Origin: Hydrogenobacter thermophilus TK-6
GTDB taxonomy: Bacteria > Aquificota > Aquificia > Aquificales > Aquificaceae
NCBI RefSeq assembly: GCF_000010785.1
Contig: NC_013799.1
Location: 992,001 to 1,056,000 of the forward strand
Direction of reading: 5' to 3'
Length of the DNA stretch: 64,000 bases
In this document: piece after piece, positions 49,547 to 57,666 of the stretch
How positions within the stretch are numbered: the stretch's first letter is position 1
Layout: each line of letters opens with the position of its first letter
Position numbers and translations under genes: made by a program
Notes under the pieces: model-generated
The model's database searches: none
The model's input: only the letters and a program-made list of their open reading frames with translations
Told to the model about the DNA's origin: nothing

Positions 49547-50902
49547 ATGAGAAACTTAGAAGATTTTTTCTTGGAGCCTGGGTGTAGCCACAACGGAGAG
49601 AAGACAGAGAAGGAGAGAAAGAAAGGTTGCTCTAAACCTCAACCTGGAAGCGCTTCCGGTGGCTGTGCTTTTGATGGTGCACAAATAACATTGCTCCCTA
49701 TAGCGGATGCTGTCCATATAGTTCACGGTCCCATTGCGTGCGCTGGAAATTCTTGGGACAACAGAGGTACGCGCTCTTCATCATCCGATTATTATAGGAT
49801 GGGTTTTACAACAGATCTAAATGAAATTAACGTTATATATGGAGGTGAAGAAAAGCTGCTGGATGCTATAAAAGAAGCTGCAGATAAGTATAAACCGCCT
49901 GCCGTGTTTGTGTATCAGACCTGTGTTCCCGCCATGATAGGGGATGACATAGTAAGCGTATGTAAAAGGGCCTCGGAAGAACTTGGATTACCTGTTATTC
50001 CTGTGGATTCACCGGGCTTTGCAGGAAGTAAAAATTTGGGCAACAAGTTGGCTGGTGATGCTCTATTTAGATATGTTATAGGCACAAGAGAGCCAAAGTA
50101 CACTACACCTTATGATATTAATCTCTTAGGTGAGTATAACATAGCAGGGGAATTGTGGCAGATTATGCCCTTGTTCCAAGAACTCGGCATTAGGGTGCTT
50201 GCCTGTATAAGTGGGGATGCTAAGTATGAGGATGTGGCAGCTGCACACAGAGCTAAGGTAAATATGGTTGTATGTTCAAAAGCTCTTCTTAGCCTTGCGA
50301 GGAAAATGGAAGAAAAATATGGCATACCTTACTTTGAAGGTTCTTTTTATGGAATAAAGAATACTAGCGAGGCGCTAAGAAACTTTGCAAAACTCTTAGG
50401 CAGCGAAGAATTAATAGAAAAAACTGAGAAATTAATAGCAAAGAAGGAAGAGGAGACAAGACAGAAACTTAAACCTTATATAGAAAAACTCAAAGGCAAG
50501 AAGGTTCTCATAAATACGGGTGGTGTAAAGAGTTGGTCTATGGTTTCTCAGGTGCAAGAACTTGGGATGGTAGTTGTTGGAACAAGTTCTAAAAAAAGCA
50601 CTAAAGAAGACAAAGAAAGAATGTTTAAGTTGTTAGGGGATGATGGGAAACTAATAGATGATCCTAACCCAAAGGAGCTTGTTAAACTTTGCAGAGAGCA
50701 TAAGGTAGATGTGCTTATGGCAGGTGGTAGGAGTAAATTTGTTGCTATTAAAGAAGGTATTCCTTTCCTTGATACAAATCAAGAGAGGATAAAACCTTAT
50801 GCAGGATATGATGGTATGATTGTTTTGGCTCAAGAACTTGTTAGAACCATATACAGCCCTGTATTTGATCTGTACAAGGAGCCTCCACCATGGCAGTATT
50901 AA
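49547..50902 (+). CDS. nifE: FeMo-cofactor scaffold protein NifE
   Basis: A 451-residue NifE: GCAFDGAQITLLPIADAVHI, GPIACAGNSWDNRGTRSS, YQTCVPAMIGDDI and INTGGVKSWSMVSQ. NifEN is a NifDK-like scaffold on which NifB-co matures into FeMo-co. The Cys residues for its permanent clusters are present, and the frame is complete. An AGGAGGTAAAAC site precedes the ATG. The end overlaps nifN by 13 bases. Confidence 0.95.
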   Translation: MRNLEDFFLEPGCSHNGEKTEKERKKGCSKPQPGSASGGCAFDGAQITLLPIADAVHIVHGPIACAGNSWDNRGTRSSSSDYYRMGFTTDLNEINVIYGGEEKLLDAIKEAADKYKPPAVFVYQTCVPAMIGDDIVSVCKRASEELGLPVIPVDSPGFAGSKNLGNKLAGDALFRYVIGTREPKYTTPYDINLLGEYNIAGELWQIMPLFQELGIRVLACISGDAKYEDVAAAHRAKVNMVVCSKALLSLARKMEEKYGIPYFEGSFYGIKNTSEALRNFAKLLGSEELIEKTEKLIAKKEEETRQKLKPYIEKLKGKKVLINTGGVKSWSMVSQVQELGMVVVGTSSKKSTKEDKERMFKLLGDDGKLIDDPNPKELVKLCREHKVDVLMAGGRSKFVAIKEGIPFLDTNQERIKPYAGYDGMIVLAQELVRTIYSPVFDLYKEPPPWQY

Positions 50903-52233
50903 GGAAATCAAACAAAGCGTGCTCGGTCTATCCTTTAAAGCTCAGCCAACCACTTGGTGCTGTTTACTTTTTCTTAGGTATTAAGGGCTCTATACCCTTA
51001 ATGCATGGTTCACAAGGATGCGCAGCTTTTGCAAAGACCTTTCTCACAAGAAATTTTTCAGAAAACATCCCTATGCAAACAACTGCCCTATCCGAAATAG
51101 CAACTGTCATGGGAGGAGATGACAATTTGCATATAGCCCTTAAAAACATAATAGAAAGATACAATCCTGAACTTATTGGTATAGTATCAACTGGAGTGAG
51201 TGAAACAAAAGGGGATGACGTAGAAGGTTCAATAAAGAGATTTAAGGAACTTTATCCAGATTATGTTTACAAAAAGCTTATTTATGTTTCCACACCGGAT
51301 TACGAGGGTTCTTTTCATGATGGATACAAAAAGGCTATACTATCTACAGTAAAAACCCTCGTAAGAAGAGCGTACAGCAAAAAAACTAAACGGATAAATG
51401 TGCTTTTAAGTTACTCTCTTACAGCAAAGGATGTGGATACAATAAAGGAAGTCATAGAAAGCTTTGGGTTAAAACCCATTATACTTCCAAATTTTTCCTC
51501 TTCCTTAGATGGAGGTTCTAAAGGCTTTTCCAGTATAACAGCTGGTGGGACGGATGTTGAAGAAATAGAGTTTATGTCCGCATCAGCAATCACTATAACT
51601 GTAGGAGAAAGTACAAAAGAAGCTGGAGAGTACTTAGAAAGTAAATTTATGATTCCCGCATTTTACTTTGAAAGCCTATACGGTCTTAAGAACTTTGATA
51701 GATTTATAAGGCTTTTGATGAATCTAAGTGGGGAAGAACCTGACGAAAAGCTAAAAAAATGGAGAAGCAGACTGCTTGATGCTATGCTGGACTCTCATTT
51801 TTACCTAACTGGCAAGAAGATAGCAATTGCCGCAGAACCTGACACTTTGTACGGAATTTCTGATTTTTTAGTAAGAGAGATTGGTATGGAGGTTTCGTTA
51901 GCCGTTGCATCAACATATGCGGAGTATTTAAAACAACTACCTTTTGATGAGATCATTATAGGTGACCTTGAAGATATGCTTTTATTAAAAGAGGGAAAGT
52001 GTGTGGATATAGCAATAGGCAACACTAATATGAGGCATATAGCAAAAAAACTTAAAGTACCTCATTACAGAATGGGCATCCCTGTGTTTGATAGGTTAGG
52101 GCACTTTTTAAAAGGCTTTGTAGGATACGAAGGAAGCATTAATTTGGTGTTTGATCTTGCAAACTTACTTATGGGAAGGGATGAGGAAGAGTCTTACAAA
52201 ATTCCAGAGCATATAACAAGGAGGTCAACATGA
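50890..52233 (+). CDS. nifN: FeMo-cofactor scaffold protein NifN
   Basis: A 447-residue NifN: CSVYPLKLSQPLGAVYFFLG, LMHGSQGCAAFAKTF, GIVSTGVSETKGDD, IAAEPDTLYGISDFL and GIPVFDRLGHFLKGFVGYEG. It partners NifE in the scaffold. It is complete, and starts inside nifE at an ATG near GGAGCCTCC. The fusion form with NifB seen in some organisms is not present. It overlaps nifX by 4 bases. Confidence 0.94.
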   Translation: MAVLRKSNKACSVYPLKLSQPLGAVYFFLGIKGSIPLMHGSQGCAAFAKTFLTRNFSENIPMQTTALSEIATVMGGDDNLHIALKNIIERYNPELIGIVSTGVSETKGDDVEGSIKRFKELYPDYVYKKLIYVSTPDYEGSFHDGYKKAILSTVKTLVRRAYSKKTKRINVLLSYSLTAKDVDTIKEVIESFGLKPIILPNFSSSLDGGSKGFSSITAGGTDVEEIEFMSASAITITVGESTKEAGEYLESKFMIPAFYFESLYGLKNFDRFIRLLMNLSGEEPDEKLKKWRSRLLDAMLDSHFYLTGKKIAIAAEPDTLYGISDFLVREIGMEVSLAVASTYAEYLKQLPFDEIIIGDLEDMLLLKEGKCVDIAIGNTNMRHIAKKLKVPHYRMGIPVFDRLGHFLKGFVGYEGSINLVFDLANLLMGRDEEESYKIPEHITRRST

Positions 52234-52604
52234 AGGTGGCTTTTGCTACAAAGAGTCTTGATAAAATTGACGATCACTTTGGGCATGCAAAAACTATGGC
52301 TATTTACGAGGTAGATGAAACGGGTTACAAATTCATAGAATACAGACACTTTGAAGATATCCCTGATGAGGAATATGATAAAATAGCTTACAAGGTTGAA
52401 GGGATAAAAGACTGTACTATTGTATATGTAATCGCCATAGGTGCCACAGCAGCTGCAAGAATAGTAAAGGCAAGAATACATCCCGTAAAAGTAAATGAAC
52501 CAACACCTATAGAAGAAATGCTTGAGAAGTTGGTGGATACACTAAACACAAATCCACCACCGTGGCTAAGGAAGGCTCTTACAGATAGTAAAGAGAAGAT
52601 CTAA
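52230..52604 (+). CDS. nifX: FeMo-cofactor carrier NifX
   Basis: A 124-residue NifX: KVAFATKSLDKIDDHFGHAK and the IEYRHFED segment, then AIGATAAARIVKARIHPVKV. It carries NifB-co or VK-cluster between NifB and NifEN. It overlaps nifN by 4 bases and the convergent LolA-like gene by 4 bases. It is the last gene of the nifH operon. Confidence 0.92.
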   Translation: MKVAFATKSLDKIDDHFGHAKTMAIYEVDETGYKFIEYRHFEDIPDEEYDKIAYKVEGIKDCTIVYVIAIGATAAARIVKARIHPVKVNEPTPIEEMLEKLVDTLNTNPPPWLRKALTDSKEKI

Positions 52605-53209
52605 CGAAGTATAAAGATATCTTTTGAAAAACCTGTATTTATTAAAATGTCTTCAAAGAACACCTCCTCTATAAGTTGCCCCTCCCTGTTGTAAGATGCC
52701 GCGTAGCGGGGAAAGAGTGACTCTTTATCTAAAAGAAGGGTAAACCTCGTTATAACTTTCCTCACCGCGACACCACCTCTCCCCCTTACATCAATATAGT
52801 ATGAGGATCCTCTGTCCTCTGTAAGCATCTTCCCATTACCTTCTAACTCTTTTACAGTCCTGAGTAAAGTTAACACATCCGATTCATCCATACGATGACC
52901 CTTAGAGCTTTTAACTATAGGATTGTCTGGGGAAAGCTCTAGGATCAGATTTTTCATACTTTTAAAGGGGCGTACAAAAACTTTATCCATATTGGGGTCA
53001 TACACTAGCGTAACGCCTTTATAAGGTTCTATTATGTCCATTCTCACATACCCAGGAGTTGCATAGTAATACCTAAGTACCATACCATCGTTCACCTTCA
53101 TAACATACGAGTAAGACCTGTACTCCTTTTCAAATTTTTGTATGGCGTCATCAAGAGGGTTTGCAAAGGAGATATAACTTATAAAGAGAAGCAAAAGAAA
53201 GCACCTCAC
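52601..53209 (-). CDS. LolA-like exported lipoprotein-carrier family protein
   Basis: A 202-residue exported protein with a signal peptide (RCFLLLLFISYISFANP) and a LolA/LolB-like beta-rich fold: PGYVRMDIIEPYKGVTLVYD, VFVRPFKSMKNLIL and the late FEDILINTGF. It may carry lipoproteins or other lipids in the periplasm. I place the start at the GTG 53209, overlapping the previous stop (GTGA). It is paired with the cupredoxin-like gene. No clear link to nitrogen fixation. Confidence 0.72.
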   Translation of the reverse strand: MRCFLLLLFISYISFANPLDDAIQKFEKEYRSYSYVMKVNDGMVLRYYYATPGYVRMDIIEPYKGVTLVYDPNMDKVFVRPFKSMKNLILELSPDNPIVKSSKGHRMDESDVLTLLRTVKELEGNGKMLTEDRGSSYYIDVRGRGGVAVRKVITRFTLLLDKESLFPRYAASYNREGQLIEEVFFEDILINTGFSKDIFILR

Positions 53210-53574
53210 TTGACAACCTCTATTATTCCCCACATACCTTCATCTCTATGGCTCGGGAGAAAAGGAAGCTTCTTATCACAGTAAAATTCAAACTTGCCTA
53301 TTTGCATTGGCGTAAAGCTTATTTTCGTACCCTCTTTCTTAATCTCCTCTTTAATGTGGGTGCCGTTAATTTCAAGGACAAAGTTATGTGGTATAATACC
53401 ACCTTCCTTAACTATATTAAGTTCAACAGGGGTATTCACCTTAACCACTATGTAATTGGGATCAAAATAGTAGGAACCCGCCTTTATGTTAACTCGCTGG
53501 ATTCCATCTGGATCTATATGAGCAGAGTATCTCTTCTCAACACGCTCCTTCTGGATGGCTAATACTGTACTCAC
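53206..53574 (-). CDS. Cupredoxin-like protein
   Basis: A 122-residue cupredoxin-fold protein: SYYFDPNYIVVKVNTPVELNI, HNFVLEINGTHIK and GKFEFYCDKKLPFLPSHRDEGM. A His, a Cys and a second His in the right order could make a type 1 or other copper site. The N-terminus is uncertain. Upstream of the likely GTG start the frame encodes a hydrophobic stretch (YHFIFIFVSTVLA) that looks like a signal peptide but has no normal start codon. It probably functions in the periplasm, next to the LolA-like protein. Confidence 0.7.
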   Translation of the reverse strand: MSTVLAIQKERVEKRYSAHIDPDGIQRVNIKAGSYYFDPNYIVVKVNTPVELNIVKEGGIIPHNFVLEINGTHIKEEIKKEGTKISFTPMQIGKFEFYCDKKLPFLPSHRDEGMWGIIEVVK

Positions 53575-53722
53575 AAATATGAAAATAAAATGATATATAA
53601 TCCCCTTTTCCCCATAACTGGGCTTAATTTAATGACTGACTGCAATAAAATTATGATGTTAATCACACTCCAATGTAAGCTACTACTTAACCTTATGAGG
53701 GTGCAATCATCAGCCGTAAGGT

Positions 53723-53971
53723 ATGCATACAATAGTAAAGACTAAAACTGTAAAAGAATACAGGAAAATGGCTTACGAGATAGTAAGAAACCCCAACAGG
53801 GTGTATGTGAAGAGAAACGCCGCAGGGACATACTACATGTTTTTCAAAGTGGACTTGATGGTAACCACCTCAGATGATAATTTATCTATACTGAGCTTTT
53901 ACAGAATCGAGGACGAATGGATAAAGAGAAGAGTCCAAACCCTCAGTTCAGCGATATTGAGGATCTTATAG
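53723..53971 (+). CDS. Small hypothetical protein
   Basis: An 82-residue basic protein (KTKTVKEYRKMAYEIVRNP, RVYVKRNAAGTYYMF, SILSFYRIEDEWIKRR). I do not recognise the family. It is soluble, with no metal motif. It overlaps the next gene by 55 bases. The 148 bases before it, back to the cupredoxin-like start, hold no clear feature. Confidence 0.55.
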   Translation: MHTIVKTKTVKEYRKMAYEIVRNPNRVYVKRNAAGTYYMFFKVDLMVTTSDDNLSILSFYRIEDEWIKRRVQTLSSAILRIL

Positions 53972-54270
53972 AAGAGTACGATGCTCTGCTTTCCTACCCC
54001 AATACAAAATACCCCTATGTATTCGTCTACGGTGGCTGGATGTTTTATGACCTTAGGGACCAGATACATGAGCTTGGGCTTGACGACCACCCTGAGGTTA
54101 AAAAGTTAGATAGGCAGTTTTTAAAAAAAGTCCTTGAGTGGGTACCTCCCGACGATTACAAGGCAGAAAAAAAGTATCCCAACATGTGGTGGCACAATCT
54201 TCAGGAGATAAAGCAAGGAACCTACCCTAAGGAAAAACTCCCCGAGCATCTTAGAGATTTGCTAAAATAG
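53917..54270 (+). CDS. Hypothetical 117-residue protein
   Basis: An acidic/aromatic soluble protein: FSDIEDLIEEYDALLSY, YVFVYGGWMFYDLRDQIHEL and PNMWWHNLQEIKQGTYPKE. Family not recognised. It starts inside the previous gene in another frame, and ends 25 bases before the next gene's ATG. The even amino-acid content supports it as coding. Confidence 0.68.
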   Translation: MDKEKSPNPQFSDIEDLIEEYDALLSYPNTKYPYVFVYGGWMFYDLRDQIHELGLDDHPEVKKLDRQFLKKVLEWVPPDDYKAEKKYPNMWWHNLQEIKQGTYPKEKLPEHLRDLLK

Positions 54271-54295
54271 TTTGAAACCTCAGGAGGTAGCAAAT

Positions 54296-54544
54296 ATGAA
54301 AAACCAGCAGGTTAGTGATAAAATTCTCCCAAACCTTAGCCTGAGCGTGGTGGAAACTCATGTGGTAAGGAGAGGCAAGGCGTACAGATGCTTACAGCTC
54401 AAAGGCTACCTGACAAAAGACGGAAAGCTGAAAAGCAAGACATTAAAAAGCTGGAAGCCCGAAGATGCCCCGGAGCTAAGAACACTGGTAAAACTCTACA
54501 GAGCGGTAAAGCACCTCAGCAAGGCTCTTGATCGCCTCTACTAA
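54296..54544 (+). CDS. Hypothetical 82-residue protein, possibly a truncated longer one
   Basis: A small basic protein (LSLSVVETHVVRRGKAYRCL, TLKSWKPEDAPELRTLVKLY). The ATG at 54296 follows AGGAGGTAGCAAAT. After the TAA at 54542-54544 the same frame stays open for about 60 more codons, beginning EHFGKKGEEGIFTRSKGKEL. This reads like the continuation of a longer protein cut by one stop codon, though it later runs antisense into the next gene. Function unknown. Confidence 0.6.
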   Translation: MKNQQVSDKILPNLSLSVVETHVVRRGKAYRCLQLKGYLTKDGKLKSKTLKSWKPEDAPELRTLVKLYRAVKHLSKALDRLY

Positions 54545-54646
54545 GAACACTTTGGAAAGAAAGGAGAAGAGGGAATCTTTACGAGGAGCAAAGGGAAGGA
54601 ACTTGTGGCAAGGCATACGCTTTGGGAGTTTTTAAACTACTGCCCC

Positions 54647-56080
54647 TCAATATTCTATTTCATGAACAGCATCCCAAACCCTTTTGAGAAAATCCTGCGG
54701 AAGATAGAAAGTAAATACAAGAAGTGTTATTAACATAGTGGCTGGGACAAGCAACATGAGAGGATGCAGATTCTTTTCCTTCTCTTTGCTTTCTTCGCCA
54801 AACAGCATGGGAAGCATTTGATAAAAGAGCCCTGCAAAAGCTAAGGATATGGATAAGAGCATCACCACACCCAACAGCGGACTTTTTTGCACAGTGCCTA
54901 CTATAGTGTACATCTTGCTTAAAAAGGTAGAAAAAGGAGGGAAACCCGATATACTAGCCAAACCGAAAGTGAGAATAAAGGCAGACCTTTTCATGCCTTT
55001 AAACAAGGCTTTCACCTCATTTATCTTTCTTTTGTGCAAAACGGAAAGTATATTTCCTGCAGCCATAAAAAGTACTCCCTTACTTAGAGCATGAAAAAGT
55101 ATATGAATCAAAGCACCGAAGGTAGCAAGACCACCCATACTTAAACCCAAAGATATCACACCCATGTTCTCCATGGATGAGTAAGCAAATAGCCTTTTGT
55201 ACTCACTTTGTTTCAGCATGAGGAGGCTTGCAAGGAATAAAGTAAGTGTGCCGAAAAATAGTAAAAATTTACCTGCATAAACAATGCCTGCTTTCTGGTT
55301 TATCTGGTAGAATCTTATTACACCAAGCAGTGCCGTATTTAGTAAAACGCCTGAAAGTAAAGCACTTATAGGACTTGGCGCTTGCGAATGAGCATCGGGG
55401 AGCCAGTTATGCATGGGAACAAAGCCTGCCTTTGTACCAAAACCCACAAGGGCTAATATGAAGGATAAAAACAACAATTTTTTATCAAGACTATTGGCAA
55501 CTGATATTATATTCACAAAAGAAAGGGAGCTAAGGCTTTCTCCATATAATTTAGCAGTAGCGTAGTACAAAAGAACCACTGCAAAGAGACCGAGGGTTAT
55601 ACCGATGGAGCACATCATCACATACTTCCAAGAAGCCTCGTAAGATTCTTTACTTCTATAAAAAGCTATAAGGAAGGCTGTTGCCAATGTAGTAGCTTCA
55701 AGCCCTACCCAATAAACACCGAGATTGTTTGAGAGTATGGACACGAACATGCTGAGTATAAAGGCATTTTTCCAAAAGTAATAGTATCTAAACCGCCTTT
55801 TTGGCACTCCTTGTGCTGTCTCCGTCCTTATATAACCGAAAGAGTATAAAGATACAAAAAGCTCAAGGAAAGAGACAGTTAACAGCATTAGACAGTTTAT
55901 TGGATCCGTGAAAAATATACCGTACATATAGGTTAAGTAACCATCCTGAAGGAATATATATATACCGGAGACGAATATCCCTACAGACAAAAGTATTTGA
56001 AGGTACGACATCTTGAAAACATCAAAGGAGAGTGAGAGTATTATTCCTAAACCCGATAACAGAAAAGGCATGTACATCAT
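54647..56080 (-). CDS. HyfF-type antiporter-like membrane subunit
   Basis: A 477-residue polytopic protein of the NuoN/MrpD/HyfF class: FGTKAGFVPMHNWLPDAHSQ with SPISALLSGVLLNTAL and HALSKGVLFMAAG are the proton-path motifs. It is the third antiporter-type gene of a group 4 hydrogenase-like complex encoded at 54.6-61.5 kb. It probably moves protons or sodium when electrons pass through the complex. It overlaps the HyfE-like gene by 4 bases. Confidence 0.87.
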   Translation of the reverse strand: MMYMPFLLSGLGIILSLSFDVFKMSYLQILLSVGIFVSGIYIFLQDGYLTYMYGIFFTDPINCLMLLTVSFLELFVSLYSFGYIRTETAQGVPKRRFRYYYFWKNAFILSMFVSILSNNLGVYWVGLEATTLATAFLIAFYRSKESYEASWKYVMMCSIGITLGLFAVVLLYYATAKLYGESLSSLSFVNIISVANSLDKKLLFLSFILALVGFGTKAGFVPMHNWLPDAHSQAPSPISALLSGVLLNTALLGVIRFYQINQKAGIVYAGKFLLFFGTLTLFLASLLMLKQSEYKRLFAYSSMENMGVISLGLSMGGLATFGALIHILFHALSKGVLFMAAGNILSVLHKRKINEVKALFKGMKRSAFILTFGLASISGFPPFSTFLSKMYTIVGTVQKSPLLGVVMLLSISLAFAGLFYQMLPMLFGEESKEKEKNLHPLMLLVPATMLITLLVFTFYLPQDFLKRVWDAVHEIEY

Positions 56081-56721
56081 TCCTTTAACACCTCTAAGGA
56101 TTCAACCTGTATGTCTTCAAAGCTTCTCCTTATACGAAGCAGAAGAACGGAGGATATCAACACACTTATGAGTATATCAAAAAGTACACCTAATTCCACA
56201 ATAAGGGGCATACCGGTTGCTGCACTGTTTGCCGCAAGGAAGATGGCATTTTCCATTATTAAAAGTCCAAGTATCTGGGAGAAAAGTATTTTCCTAATAA
56301 CCAAAAGCATTCCACCTATAAGTAGCGTTGACAGAGATGATACAAAGACAAACCTTCCAAAGAGGAACTCAAGCCCTGTTAGTTTTGTAGATAATATTGA
56401 TGATACTAACACAAACATGCCCGACATCACAATGGCTGACGGTATACTTACAACCATGTCTATTTCCCTCTCCTTACCTATCCTTCTTAAGACCCTAAAA
56501 AGCAGTATAGGTACAATCAGCCCCTTAAAAACCAGCGTAGCAAAAAAGGAAAGGTAAAGGTGAAAAACACCTGAATTGATAGCTACTAAAAGTATGTACA
56601 ATGAAAGCATCCAGGATTGAAGCATATTTAAATTTACAGCAAACTTTAGAAAAGGGGAAGCTACATTCAGTATGGATAGTACAAGTACCATAAGGGCAAA
56701 GAAACTGGCTAACTGTTCCAC
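56077..56721 (-). CDS. HyfE-type membrane subunit
   Basis: A 214-residue membrane protein with six or so helices, HyfE-like (MEQLASFFALMVLVLSIL, LIVPILLFRVLRRIG, GLLIMENAIFLAANSAATGMP with the NuoK-like glutamate). It is part of the membrane arm of the complex. It starts 1 base after the HyfC-like stop and overlaps the HyfF-like gene. Confidence 0.85.
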   Translation of the reverse strand: MEQLASFFALMVLVLSILNVASPFLKFAVNLNMLQSWMLSLYILLVAINSGVFHLYLSFFATLVFKGLIVPILLFRVLRRIGKEREIDMVVSIPSAIVMSGMFVLVSSILSTKLTGLEFLFGRFVFVSSLSTLLIGGMLLVIRKILFSQILGLLIMENAIFLAANSAATGMPLIVELGVLFDILISVLISSVLLLRIRRSFEDIQVESLEVLKE

Positions 56722-56722
56722 A

Positions 56723-57664
56723 TCACACCCCCATAGAAAGAATTAAGGTCAGAAGAGATAGCACAAAGGCAACCGACAGTATATTAGGTAATCTGAAAAG
56801 CCTCATCTTAGCATTTATAGATTCAACAAAAGCTAATACAGAACCTAAAAGGAGCATTTTTAGAAAGTAAAGAGCAAAGGCAAGCAAAAAGTAAAAAGGC
56901 TCTTGTGCTATGTAGGGAAATATTAATATGGAAATTAAACTCAAGAATACAGTAAGCCTTAAGTGAGATGCATACTCAAAAAGTAAAAGATGCCTGCCAC
57001 TTGCCTCAAGTATATTTGCTTCGTGTATCATAGTAAGCTCCAGATGCGTTTCTGGATTGTCAAAGGGTATACGAGCATTCTCTGCAAGCATTAGTACAAA
57101 AAGGCTAATTATAAGAAGGAATGGAATGCTTACAGAAAAGTGTTGTGTGTAACCTAATATCAGCGATTGAACCTCTTGCCCCAGCTTTAAAAAGGCGATG
57201 CTGAGGTCCCACTCTTTGGAGTACAGGCACACGGAAAAAAGCAGTAAGAGAAAAGCAGGTTCTGACAAACTGCTAAGGAACCATTCTCTACTTGAACCCA
57301 GCCCACCAAAAGAACTTGCCTGATCAAGGGCATAAAGGGTCAAAAAAAATACAGCCAGCGCCATTAGGTAAGTGATCAGTATAGGATTGGTGGGAGCCAA
57401 AAGAGGCTTGCCGTAAAAGAAAGGCATCATAAAACCGAGAAGTATATGAGGCAAAAGATACATAAAAGGGGCGAGATAAGAGACTAATGTTGCATCCTTT
57501 GAAAGTACTGTCTCCTTCTTAAGTAGCTTATATAGATTTCTGTAGTACTGGAAGGGGCTTACACCTTTCTGACCTCTTGCTCTCTGCTTTAGTCTGTGAA
57601 CAAAACCAGCAAAAAAAGGAGCCAAAATAAGCACCATAAGCCCCTGCAATATACCAAAAGCTAA
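56723..57664 (-). CDS. HyfC/HycD-type (NuoH-like) membrane subunit
   Basis: A 313-residue membrane protein of the NuoH/HycD family, which anchors the hydrophilic arm: MLILAPFFAGFVHRLKQRARG at the N-terminus, AENARIPFDNPETHLELTMIH in the middle. The conserved Glu/Asp loop typical of the family is intact. I take a start near MNLAFGIL (57670) or just after, because the longer frame runs into the upstream gene; the boundary is uncertain by a few residues. Confidence 0.82.
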   Translation of the reverse strand, partial: LAFGILQGLMVLILAPFFAGFVHRLKQRARGQKGVSPFQYYRNLYKLLKKETVLSKDATLVSYLAPFMYLLPHILLGFMMPFFYGKPLLAPTNPILITYLMALAVFFLTLYALDQASSFGGLGSSREWFLSSLSEPAFLLLLFSVCLYSKEWDLSIAFLKLGQEVQSLILGYTQHFSVSIPFLLIISLFVLMLAENARIPFDNPETHLELTMIHEANILEASGRHLLLFEYASHLRLTVFLSLISILIFPYIAQEPFYFLLAFALYFLKMLLLGSVLAFVESINAKMRLFRLPNILSVAFVLSLLTLILSMGV

Positions 57665-57666
57665 GT

